This document shows positions 1 to 8,059 of a DNA stretch of 60,000 nucleotides, one piece after another; position 1 is the first letter of the stretch, and the number at the start of each line of letters is the position of its first letter. The stretch is taken from the NCBI GenBank assembly GCA_030704615.1, contig CM060733.1:68946001-69006000 (forward strand), written 5' to 3'. This DNA is from Takakia lepidozioides. Its lineage: Eukaryota > Streptophyta > Takakiopsida > Takakiales > Takakiaceae. A program made the position numbers and the translations under genes. The notes beneath the pieces were generated by a model. The model did not search any database. It was not told the DNA's origin and saw nothing but the letters and a program-made list of their open reading frames with translations.

Positions 1-605
1 GTAGGACAAGGAACGACTGTGGGGAACAACACCTGCGAAGGGAACATGTTAGTTCACAGACACTGTTAGTGAGGGAAACGGTTAGAACCGCGGAGAGGAA
101 GATAAAGGGAAAGACGGGGAATTGAGGAGGGGGATTCAGAGGAGGACTTCTTGGTGATAGAGGAGAGGGGATCGGGCAGAGATGAAGAACGGAAGTGAAG
201 ATAGAGAGATGATGAGTAGATGCTTGATATATGCAAGGCTGTAATGATATTGTAGAGTAGATTAGAGACACAATGGCTTCGGCCTGATACCTGATAAATC
301 ATAATCGGATACTTTTACGATACAATCACACTGTGTAGAGAGATCTGAGTGAAGCTGTGGAATGAATGGATGAGTTGATGGAATCCAATAGATTGATAAA
401 GCAAACTGATACTTAATTATCAATGGTAAGATAGTTAACATGAATACCAAAAGGGAAACAAATAGGAAACACCCCCATGATACACTAGCTGTAGGTCATG
501 ACTGATTGTTCTGCGCGGGCTGAGTACTTAGAGATTTCCAACTCTTCAATCTTGGAGTTTCCGCCTCGAATAGCGAAGGGATGGGTGAGTAAAAGCCGCG
601 CGACA
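1..605 (+). repeat. 5' LTR of element A (5' end outside window)
   Basis: Position 1 corresponds to about base 287 of the 887-bp 3' LTR (position 12151). The LTR ends in CA at 605, directly before the primer-binding-like sequence. A TATA-like GATATATGC lies near 222-230. Compared with the 3' LTR there are scattered substitutions and several one-base length differences in short homopolymers. Confidence 0.92.
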
Positions 606-1193
606 TTTGGCGACCATACTGGGGACCTGGGACATGAACAACCAGATGTGACAGGCATCTGGTGGGATCATGGTGGTTGGACCATTAAAGAATTTGAAGT
701 GAATCAAATTCCCTGTGGAACGAAGGAAGAAAGATTGTCCAAACAATTCTTTCAAAGGTTCTTGGAATTGCCAGACGGTTGTAAAGAAAATATTCTTAAA
801 CGAGTGCATGATGCTGATCCAGAATGGGGTCTGGAGAAAGGAGTGATAAAGATTTATCAGGTAGCCTGTAGAGGAAGAGCACGTTGGTTACCAACATTGG
901 TTTATGTGATAGCATTGCTATCCATTAAACGAGTAGAGTTTGAAGGCTGGGAAGAAAGAAAGGTGAATGTTTATACTCATATGCATGAAGAGCTTGTACT
1001 GGTAAAGAATTGGATTCCAAAGGATATTTTGTGGATCAAACTCACACCAAGAATAGCTTTTCAGACTTGTTTGCCATATGGTTATATGGTAACGGAGACT
1101 TCAAGTATAGCCAAGGGTGCATTGAAGCTTGAAAGAAACCCAGGCATATACGAGAGATATTACAGAAGAGAGTTTTGGTTATTGCCACATTAA
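498..1193 (+). CDS. Leader ORF 1 of element A, starting inside the LTR
   Basis: A 231-codon open frame begins at ATG 498 within the 5' LTR, crosses the LTR end and the primer site and stops with TAA at 1191. No later in-frame ATG occurs until well inside the ORF (the MHEELVL region near 980), so the LTR ATG is the natural start if the transcript begins upstream of it. The product is rich in aromatic and charged residues, for example WWDHGGW and PEWGLEKG, with no domain I recognise. The same 36-codon LTR part is open in all three LTR copies in the window. A separate ORF before gag is known in some plant Tat-group elements such as Ogre. The function is unknown. Confidence 0.55.
   Translation: MTDCSARAEYLEISNSSILEFPPRIAKGWVSKSRATFGDHTGDLGHEQPDVTGIWWDHGGWTIKEFEVNQIPCGTKEERLSKQFFQRFLELPDGCKENILKRVHDADPEWGLEKGVIKIYQVACRGRARWLPTLVYVIALLSIKRVEFEGWEERKVNVYTHMHEELVLVKNWIPKDILWIKLTPRIAFQTCLPYGYMVTETSSIAKGALKLERNPGIYERYYRREFWLLPH
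606..627 (+). promoter_or_regulatory. Primer-binding-site region of element A
   Basis: Immediately after the LTR end stands TTTGGCGACCATACTGGGGA, the kind of GGCGAC...TGGGGA sequence found at the tRNA primer site of many plant gypsy elements. The matching tRNA was not determined. The leader reading frame from 498 passes through this site without a stop. Confidence 0.6.
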
Positions 1194-1214
1194 AAGAAAT
1201 GAAAGACATGGGAC

Positions 1215-2036
1215 ATGAGTGATGAAAGAGAAGCTAGACGACAGAGATATTCAGCAAAAAGAGAAAGCTATCTGAAAGCTAATTATCCATATCTTTGGGA
1301 GAGAGGAATAGACATAGGGGAATCATCTGGACCTCTCACACCATTAAGATCAAAGAGTGCATCACCTATACCAGAAGAACTAGAGTTGGATGCCACTCCT
1401 TCTGTTTCTTTGCAAGAAAGATTAAGGGAATTGGTACAGGAAGAAGATCAATCATGAGGTGAAAGATCTGAGGTACATCCTTGGATAAAAGACTTGACAG
1501 AAATCTTTGATAAGAGTTGGCATGGAACACCAAAAGCAGGAACTCCAGTTTCTGAAGCAGAAGGTGAAGAAGGAGAAGAGGATGTGGCAGAGCCAACGGA
1601 GAGTTCAGACTCTCCGACACCATTACAGTTGAGTTACATGAGTGAAGAAGAAACCCAAGGGCAGAACTTGGAGGATGAAAACAGAGAGAAGAAATTAGAA
1701 GAGGAAGAATATGAAGAAGTAGACCCAACAACTGAGGTTGAGACTACAACCAGGACATCCCAACCCGTTGGACCTGGATCAAGTGGAGCACTTGGATCAC
1801 AGGCCAACGAAGGTGTCGGCTCAGGGGGATCAGGCGGGCTGCCTGGATCTGGCTCTGGGGGGACAGGGAGTGTGGGAAGTAGTGCAACTGAAGCTGGGAA
1901 TACTGTGAATATCGTGGGGCCAGAAGCAAGGAGTGCTCAAGGGCCACCACTTGGTGGAAGATCCACCACAAAAACAACAGGTCCAAAGGACCAGCACCAG
2001 CAAAGGTGCCAGCACCTGTCAGTGGGCAGAAGGTAG
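1215..2036 (+). CDS. Leader ORF 2 of element A (acidic, low complexity, one internal stop)
   Basis: Same frame as leader ORF 1, reopening at ATG 1215 after two stops (1191 and 1200). A TGA at 1455-1457 interrupts it, and the frame is then open again to 2036. The first part is charged (MSDEREARRQ), the second is rich in E, G, S and T (runs such as EEEEYEEVD and GSGGSGG) and probably disordered. It runs into gag through a change of frame near 1970-1990. It could be an N-terminal extension of Gag that has picked up stops, or separate small proteins. No domain is recognised. Confidence 0.4.
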
Positions 2037-3535
2037 GGCCACAGATGGCGTTACAACCAACACGGGCAAAACCACCCTTTCCAATATATTCAGGAAAAAG
2101 GGATCCCGATGTACACATTAGCCAATTTGAGCACATGTGTATAGTGAACAATGAGAATGGCGATGATGCCAAGATGAGACTGTTTCCTTGTTCACTTATC
2201 AAGAAAGCAAGTGAATGGTATGCAAGATTCCCTGATAATCATTTCCTAACCTGGAATGGCTTGAATACAACATTTCGAAATAGGTTCAGGACAAGTAAAA
2301 CTGAGGATGAAGTGTATGGAAGTTTACAACAGCTGAAGCAGAAGAAGCATGAAACTGTTGAAGAGTATATGGAGAAGATGGAATTGATGATGAAAAAGCT
2401 GGCTGCAGTACCAGCGCCCGGTTTACAGAAGACTTGGTTTGTGAGTGGACTAAGACCAGAGTTGCAAAAGAAAGTGGATATGTTACCCCATAATACAGTG
2501 GAGGAGGCATTTGAAACTGCGAACAGAATTGAGCAATTGGGAATGCTCAGGAGAGAGAAAAAAGAAGATGAGGACTCTGAGGATGAGTCAGATGAAGAAG
2601 AAGAGCAAGAACTAAAAAGAAAGAGTAAGAGAAAGGAGAAGTTGAAGAGGGATAACTATGAAAAAAAATTGGAAGAAATCTTGAAGAAGTATGCCACAGA
2701 GGCTGCAACACATTGGAGGAAGGGTGTATGGTGTGCAAAGTGCCAGAATGAAGGCCATACCACCACAGAATGCCACATGAAGGAGAAACACTGTACTATC
2801 TGTAAAATGGATAACCATTCTACTGAGAATTGTTACTACAACAGAAGGACAGCTGCAAGAGAACCTAGGCAAGTAAGGGTGCATCAGGTGCAGCCCCAGC
2901 CAAGAAGAAACAATGATCAGGACCACTATGGTAGGTCTGGTGGTTATAACAATGGCATGGAAGGGAGAGGTAATTCAAGAGGGAATTACCAAGGAAATTC
3001 CAGAGGCAACTATCAGGGTAATCCAAGGGGGAATTACCAGCCCGGGAATCAGGATTATAGAAATAATCCAAGAACAGACCAAGGGCGAGGACCCAATGGT
3101 GAAGAGCTATGTTACTATTGTAATCAGCCAGGACATCGCAAGGCAGCCTGTTCATTCTGGATAAGACACCAGAATGAGATGAGAGCTCCTGTGAATGAGG
3201 GCCCAGTGGTGGCAGCTCACATGGTTAGGCCATGTGTTGTACCAGAAGTAAGTACAATGATAGTAACAAGAAGTAAAGCCAAACTAATACCTCCAGTAGA
3301 AGAGGAAGAAGATGAGACTGGAAGTGGCAATGATATGCCTGAAGATGAAGAGACTTGGAAAGATGAGAAGGAACTGCACAAGGAAGTGGCAGATACTATA
3401 AGGAAAATGCAAAAGAGTACTGATATTCCTGTGGCAGATTCCTCTGATTCGGATGGAGAAAAAGAAGGGAGTGAGGAAGAAAGAAAAAAGAAGATGCAGA
3501 CATGCAAAGTAATGAAGAGACTTTGGCTGAAGTAA
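2006..3535 (+). CDS. gag: Gag of element A with three CCHC zinc knuckles
   Basis: The frame is open upstream of 2006 and coding-like from about 1975, so the true N-terminus is probably fused to the leader frame. The first 200 residues resemble the retrotransposon Gag (capsid) domain, with FPIYSG and the LKQKKHETVEEYMEKM region. A strongly acidic and basic linker follows. Two CCHC knuckles are adjacent (CAKCQNEGHTTTEC near 2731-2775 and CTICKMDNHSTENC near 2790-2835). A glycine/asparagine/arginine-rich repeat (NSRGNYQG type) leads to a third knuckle, CYYCNQPGHRKAAC, near 3110-3152. The C-terminus is acidic. It overlaps pol by 34 bases in the -1 frame, with a slippery heptamer just before the overlap. 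Confidence 0.9.
   Translation: MPAPVSGQKVGPQMALQPTRAKPPFPIYSGKRDPDVHISQFEHMCIVNNENGDDAKMRLFPCSLIKKASEWYARFPDNHFLTWNGLNTTFRNRFRTSKTEDEVYGSLQQLKQKKHETVEEYMEKMELMMKKLAAVPAPGLQKTWFVSGLRPELQKKVDMLPHNTVEEAFETANRIEQLGMLRREKKEDEDSEDESDEEEEQELKRKSKRKEKLKRDNYEKKLEEILKKYATEAATHWRKGVWCAKCQNEGHTTTECHMKEKHCTICKMDNHSTENCYYNRRTAAREPRQVRVHQVQPQPRRNNDQDHYGRSGGYNNGMEGRGNSRGNYQGNSRGNYQGNPRGNYQPGNQDYRNNPRTDQGRGPNGEELCYYCNQPGHRKAACSFWIRHQNEMRAPVNEGPVVAAHMVRPCVVPEVSTMIVTRSKAKLIPPVEEEEDETGSGNDMPEDEETWKDEKELHKEVADTIRKMQKSTDIPVADSSDSDGEKEGSEEERKKKMQTCKVMKRLWLK
3484..3490 (+). promoter_or_regulatory. Candidate -1 ribosomal frameshift site (A AAA AAG)
   Basis: The heptamer AAAAAAG lies in the gag zero frame exactly as X XXY YYZ (the last base of AGA, then AAA, then AAG). 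A slip of -1 here enters the pol frame, which is open from this point through ATG 3502. This is a classic -1 slippery sequence type. A downstream stimulatory structure was not evaluated. Confidence 0.5.
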
Positions 3536-5907
3536 TATGTCAGACCAAAGCAGAAATTACCATTGGACAGCTATTAGCTGTGGCACCTTATTGTAGGCAC
3601 AGGCTGTATCAAGCAATCAATCGAATTGCCCAAGAGACAGGAAACACAGACCTGAACAGCAAGGTGACCAGTTATAATGTGAAGCCGGAAGGGCGAGAAA
3701 CAGTCATGGACTTTGATGATTCTATGCCAGTAATCCAATTGAGAATTGGAAGCACAGAACTAACTGATGTACTGATAGATGGTGGTTCTGGAGTAAATAT
3801 CATGACAGACCAATTAAGGAAGAAGCTTGGTCTAAGTAACATGAAACCAGCCCCATTTACAGTAACAATGGCAGATCAAAGAAGTGTACAGCCATTGGGA
3901 TTAATAAGAGGAGTTAAGATACAGATACAGAAAATGATCTTTATGATCACAGTAACTGTATTAAAAATGGATGAAGTCATGGAGGCTTACTCCTTATTAT
4001 TGGGACGTCCGTGGCTGAAACAGGCCAGGGTATTCCATGACTGGAATTCTCAGTTACTAACCGTGCATAATGGGATACACGAGATACAAATTACCACAAA
4101 GAAATCTAGTAGATTACCTGCTACAAGAAGACCTCGAGGAGTCAGAGAGTATGACTGGAGAGGAGGACTGGATGAGGAGCAGGAAGCTACCCTATTTGCT
4201 GCACACCCAGAGTGGGAGCAGGTTGCAGAGATGCGGCTGGAAAGCCTAAGTTGTTTGAGAGGTATCTGCTGTGGTGTAGTGACAGCAACACCAACTGAAG
4301 AGGAAACCAGCATTTACCCATCACATTTCTATGAAGAAAGAGAAGGAGAAATAGAAATCCTAGAAGAACCAGCCACTGTGAGCTTACAGGATGAAGTGGT
4401 GACTGGTTGGACAATCACAGCTGATGAGCAGGTGAGAGAAGTAAATGTGGGAACTAAAGAGGAACCGAGGATGGTGAAAGTAGGAGCTGATTTGGAGCCG
4501 GAATTCTTCGAAGAAGCTAAAAGCTTGTTCATCAAATACAGAGATGTATTTGCTTGGAGCTATGAGGATCTAAAAGGGATACCACCTGAAGTCTGTCAGC
4601 ATAAGATTGAACTGGAACCAGGGTCAGTACCAATCAAGCAGGCGAGGTATAGAATGAATCCCAACTACGCACAGAAGGTTGGAGAAGAGATAAAGAAGTT
4701 GGCTGAGGCTAAGTTTATATACCCAATAGAGTATACAACTTGGTTGTCACCCATTGTTATAGTTCCCAAGAAGAATGGCAAACTAAGAGTATGTGTGAAC
4801 TATAAGAAGCTGAATGCTTGTACGAAGAAAGATCCTTTCCCTTTGCCATTCACAGAAGCAGTATTAGACACTGTGGCAGGCCATGAGATGTACTCATTCA
4901 TGGATGGCTTCAGTGGTTATAATCAAGTGCAAGTGGCAGAAGAAGACCAAGGGAAAACAGCTTTCATCACAGACTGGGGGGCTTATGCATACAAAGTCAT
5001 GCCCTTTGGACTTTGTAATGCACCAGCGACCTTTCAGAGAGTGATAAGTGAATCTTTTCATGAGTATCTGGATGATTTCATGCAGGTATTCTTGGATGAT
5101 TTCAGTGTGTACAGCTCTAAGAGTGAGCACTTGCATAAATTGGAGTTATGTTTGGCCAGATGCAGGATGAGAGGTCTGGGCCTGAATCCAGAGAAGTGTA
5201 CTTTCTGTGTGAACTCAGGGGTGCTTCTGGGACACATTGTGTGTAAGAAGGGACTCCTTGTGGATCCCAGAAAGACAGAGTCCATTAAAGCCTCTCCACC
5301 ACCAGTGAATGTTAAAAGTCTACGGAGATTCCTTGGGCAAACCAGTTATTACAGGAGATTTGTCAAAAGGTATGCACAAATAGCAGCACCATTGAGCAAA
5401 CTACTGAAGAAAGATGCAGTGTTTGCCTGGACAGCTGAATGTCAACAGGCATTTGAGGAACTTACACTGTCAGTAACAACTACACCTGTGCTGATTAACC
5501 CTCACTGGCATGTAGTATTCCATGTTCACTGCGATGCATCAGGAGAAGCGTTGGGAGCGGTGTTAGCCCAGAATGTTACAGGGAATATAGATTCACCTGT
5601 GTACTATGCTAGCCGGTTGATGAACAGTGCTGAGAGGAACTATAGCACAACGGAAAGAGAAGCATTGGCAATGATCTATGCAGTGAAGAAATTCAGGCAT
5701 TACCTGTTGGGCAAGAAGTTTATGTTCTATGTGGATCACCAGGCTCTGATATATCTGGTAAACAAACCTCTGATAAGCGGAAGAATAGCAAGATGGTTGA
5801 TAATCTTGCACGAGTTTGAGTTCGAGGTTGTTTACAAGCCTGGAGACTGCATCTTGTGGCGGATCATTTGTCACGATTGTCAACAGGAGAACCAGCCACA
5901 GGAATAG
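3502..5907 (+). CDS. pol: Pol of element A: protease, reverse transcriptase, RNase H
   Basis: Domains in order: an aspartic protease with LIDGGSGVNIM near 3772-3805 (D-G-G where most have D-S/T-G), then reverse transcriptase from about 4600 with VPKKNGKLRVCVNY, LPF..., MPFGLCNAPATFQR and the catalytic FLDDFSVYS near 5090, then RNase H with HCDASGEALGAVLAQ, TEREALAMIYAVKKFRHYL and VDHQAL. The VF-L-DDFSVY form resembles the Athila-type FMDDFSVY. The frame ends at 5907, about 50 bases past the RNase H end. The integrase frame takes over inside the conserved ADHLSRL stretch, which indicates a one-base loss at about 5854 in this copy rather than a designed junction. Confidence 0.93.
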   Translation: MQSNEETLAEVICQTKAEITIGQLLAVAPYCRHRLYQAINRIAQETGNTDLNSKVTSYNVKPEGRETVMDFDDSMPVIQLRIGSTELTDVLIDGGSGVNIMTDQLRKKLGLSNMKPAPFTVTMADQRSVQPLGLIRGVKIQIQKMIFMITVTVLKMDEVMEAYSLLLGRPWLKQARVFHDWNSQLLTVHNGIHEIQITTKKSSRLPATRRPRGVREYDWRGGLDEEQEATLFAAHPEWEQVAEMRLESLSCLRGICCGVVTATPTEEETSIYPSHFYEEREGEIEILEEPATVSLQDEVVTGWTITADEQVREVNVGTKEEPRMVKVGADLEPEFFEEAKSLFIKYRDVFAWSYEDLKGIPPEVCQHKIELEPGSVPIKQARYRMNPNYAQKVGEEIKKLAEAKFIYPIEYTTWLSPIVIVPKKNGKLRVCVNYKKLNACTKKDPFPLPFTEAVLDTVAGHEMYSFMDGFSGYNQVQVAEEDQGKTAFITDWGAYAYKVMPFGLCNAPATFQRVISESFHEYLDDFMQVFLDDFSVYSSKSEHLHKLELCLARCRMRGLGLNPEKCTFCVNSGVLLGHIVCKKGLLVDPRKTESIKASPPPVNVKSLRRFLGQTSYYRRFVKRYAQIAAPLSKLLKKDAVFAWTAECQQAFEELTLSVTTTPVLINPHWHVVFHVHCDASGEALGAVLAQNVTGNIDSPVYYASRLMNSAERNYSTTEREALAMIYAVKKFRHYLLGKKFMFYVDHQALIYLVNKPLISGRIARWLIILHEFEFEVVYKPGDCILWRIICHDCQQENQPQE

Positions 5908-7556
5908 ATGATCAATTACCAGATGCGAGTCTCTTTGCAGTGGAGGTGCAGGGAAGTGCAGATGACTGGTTAGATTGGCAGTGGCCAATCAGATACTACC
6001 TTGCTCATGGTCAGTGCCCACCTAGTTATGGTAAGGAGCAGAGGAAGAGAATCGCTATCAAAGCTTTACCTTATACTATGGTAGGAAGCAGAATGTATAA
6101 GTTAGGACCTGATGGAGTACTAAAACGATGCTTGTACCACCATGAAGTAAATAAAGTTTTGGCGGAAGTTCATAAAGGAGTGGCTGGAGGTCATTTTGGA
6201 GAAGAGACTACCAGTAGAAAGATACTACTCGCAGGATACTGGTGGCCTACTTTGTTCAAAGATGTACACGAGTATTGTCAGAAGTGTGATGAATGTCAGA
6301 GGCTAGGACCTTTGCAGAGATCTGGAAGGATGGCCTTGCATCCTACAATGCCTACGGAACCATTTCAGAAATGGGGACTAGACTTTGTTGGACCAATTAA
6401 CCCACCATCCAAGAATACACGAAACAGGTACATAATTACAGCCACTGATTATACTACAAAGTGGGTGGAAGCTAAAGCTTTGAGGGACAACACAGCCAAG
6501 TCCACAGCAAGGTTCCTGTACGAGAACATACTTACACGATTTGGCTGTCCCTTAGAATTTATCAGTGATCAAGGAAGTCACTTCATGAATGAGACCATTG
6601 AGTTGTTGACTAAAGAGTTTATGATTGTGCATAGAAAGAGTACAACATATTACCCACAGGGTAATGGGCAGGCAGAGGCTACCAACAAAATACTATGTAC
6701 TATCTTGGCTAAGATAGTCAATGCAAACAGAACGGATTGGGATACAAAGCTGCTGACAGCTTTGTGGTCATACAGGACTTCATATAAAGTCACCACTAAG
6801 TATACACCATTCCAATTAGTTTATGGTATGGAAGCCTTACTTCCAGTGGAATTCCTGTTACCTACCATGAGAACGGAGTGGGGAAAAAGAATGGAATTGC
6901 AAGACTCCATCAAGGTCAGGAAACATGAATTATACCATGTGGAAGAAGTACGTGCTGATGCAGCTGATAATATGACCAGAATTCAGATGAAGCGAAAGGA
7001 ACAGTTTGATGAAGGCAAGTTAAAGACTTTTAAGACGGGGGATTTGGTTCTATGGTTGCAGAAGAAAGGAAAGATTCAAGCTTCTAAGCTTAAATCACCA
7101 TGGAAAGGACCTTATGTCATACAAAAGATGTATGATAACAACACCGCCATGTTACAAACCATTAACAAAGAAATGCTGGGAAGAGTCAATGCAAATAAGT
7201 TGAAGGGGTACAGTGGTATCCATGACAAACCCTTGCAGCATGATTTGCATGTTGAACCGCAAGAGCAGTCACGGGCTGCACCAGTGTTACGAACGGAGTA
7301 TGGAGCACTTGTCGCTAGGCCCAGCATATATGACCAGGGTGGGCAAAACAAACGTGACACAGCCTATCACAGCCCATCAGGCGCAACACAGCCTATCACA
7401 GCCCATCACGACGTGACACAGCCTATCACAGCCCATCACAACGTGACACAGCCTATCACAGCCCAGCACGGCGCAACACAGCCTATCACAACCTACCACA
7501 GCGTGTCACAGCCTATCACAGCTTACCACAGTGCATCACAGCCTATCACAGCGTAA
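5856..7556 (+). CDS. int: Integrase of element A with a 10-residue repeat tail
   Basis: The segment opens with VADHLSRLSTGE, the usual link between RNase H and integrase. The HHCC zinc domain is at about 6165-6305 (HKG...GGHFG ... CQKCDECQR). The catalytic core shows D in WGLDFVGPI (about 6376), D in ISDQGSHF (about 6562) and E in the PQGNGQAEATNK stretch (about 6655). A GPY/F-like region (SPWKGPYVIQKMYD) follows near 7090-7135. No chromodomain is present. The C-terminus from about 7345 is a run of near-identical 10-residue units of the TQPITAHHDV type, encoded by a 30-bp tandem DNA repeat, and the frame stops inside the repeat. It depends on the frame change at 5854 for expression in this copy. 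Confidence 0.9.
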   Translation: MADHLSRLSTGEPATGIDDQLPDASLFAVEVQGSADDWLDWQWPIRYYLAHGQCPPSYGKEQRKRIAIKALPYTMVGSRMYKLGPDGVLKRCLYHHEVNKVLAEVHKGVAGGHFGEETTSRKILLAGYWWPTLFKDVHEYCQKCDECQRLGPLQRSGRMALHPTMPTEPFQKWGLDFVGPINPPSKNTRNRYIITATDYTTKWVEAKALRDNTAKSTARFLYENILTRFGCPLEFISDQGSHFMNETIELLTKEFMIVHRKSTTYYPQGNGQAEATNKILCTILAKIVNANRTDWDTKLLTALWSYRTSYKVTTKYTPFQLVYGMEALLPVEFLLPTMRTEWGKRMELQDSIKVRKHELYHVEEVRADAADNMTRIQMKRKEQFDEGKLKTFKTGDLVLWLQKKGKIQASKLKSPWKGPYVIQKMYDNNTAMLQTINKEMLGRVNANKLKGYSGIHDKPLQHDLHVEPQEQSRAAPVLRTEYGALVARPSIYDQGGQNKRDTAYHSPSGATQPITAHHDVTQPITAHHNVTQPITAQHGATQPITTYHSVSQPITAYHSASQPITA

Positions 7557-7600
7557 CACAGTATGACACAGCCTGTCACAGCTCAACACAGCCTACTAAA
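7345..7600 (+). repeat. 30-bp tandem repeat with 10-bp CACAG sub-period
   Basis: About eight units of roughly 30 bp, each made of three 10-bp words ending in CACAG or close to it (cacagcctat, cacagcccat and similar). The first six or seven units are in frame with integrase and the array continues past its stop at 7556. The same word is repeated in the U3 part of the LTR of this family. Confidence 0.9.
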
Positions 7601-8059
7601 GTTACACGATCCATAGAATCAGTGACAAGTGGACGCATAATAACTTCAGGAAAATGGCTGACGGAAGAGGAAACGGAAATTACTTTAAAAATAGACACGT
7701 GGAGGTCAGGGCGCGACACACAGCCGAGAAGGAAGTGCAAGAACAGGTGTCAAAAAGAAAGAGGACAAGAACGGCCGTCAAAAGGGATGAAAGGCGGGCC
7801 CATTAATGAATACGGAAAAAGGGAAACGGAACGAACGGCAAGTACAGAAAAGCGAATTCTTGTCACATGTGTGATCCTAGTGGACTATCCAACAGGGAAA
7901 GTCCACTAAAGAAGATAAAATCTAAAATCCAGTCACAGCGGATACAGCCAATAGAAAACCAGAGAAAGGATCAAGAAAATGGAGGGAAATTGAGCGCAAG
8001 AGGCGGCGTCGTTCTGAGTAACGGGGCGTCTCGACAGGACAGACCATCAATGCTATAGC
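7601..8059 (+). other. Spacer between integrase and post-integrase ORF
   Basis: Purine-rich sequence with two short open frames (7622-7909, 7867-8058) that show no recognisable domain. They are probably not translated. I see no promoter or splice signal that I would defend, although a splice acceptor for a subgenomic mRNA of the downstream ORF could lie here. Confidence 0.4.

Noticed and set aside
1744-2202. Long minus-strand frames opposite leader and gag ORFs of element A
   Set aside because: These are shadows of purine-rich coding sequence, with runs of leucine, serine and proline.
5850-5907. Programmed frameshift between RNase H and integrase in element A
   Set aside because: The frame change falls inside the conserved ADHLSRL link and has no slippery sequence; a one-base loss in this copy explains it.
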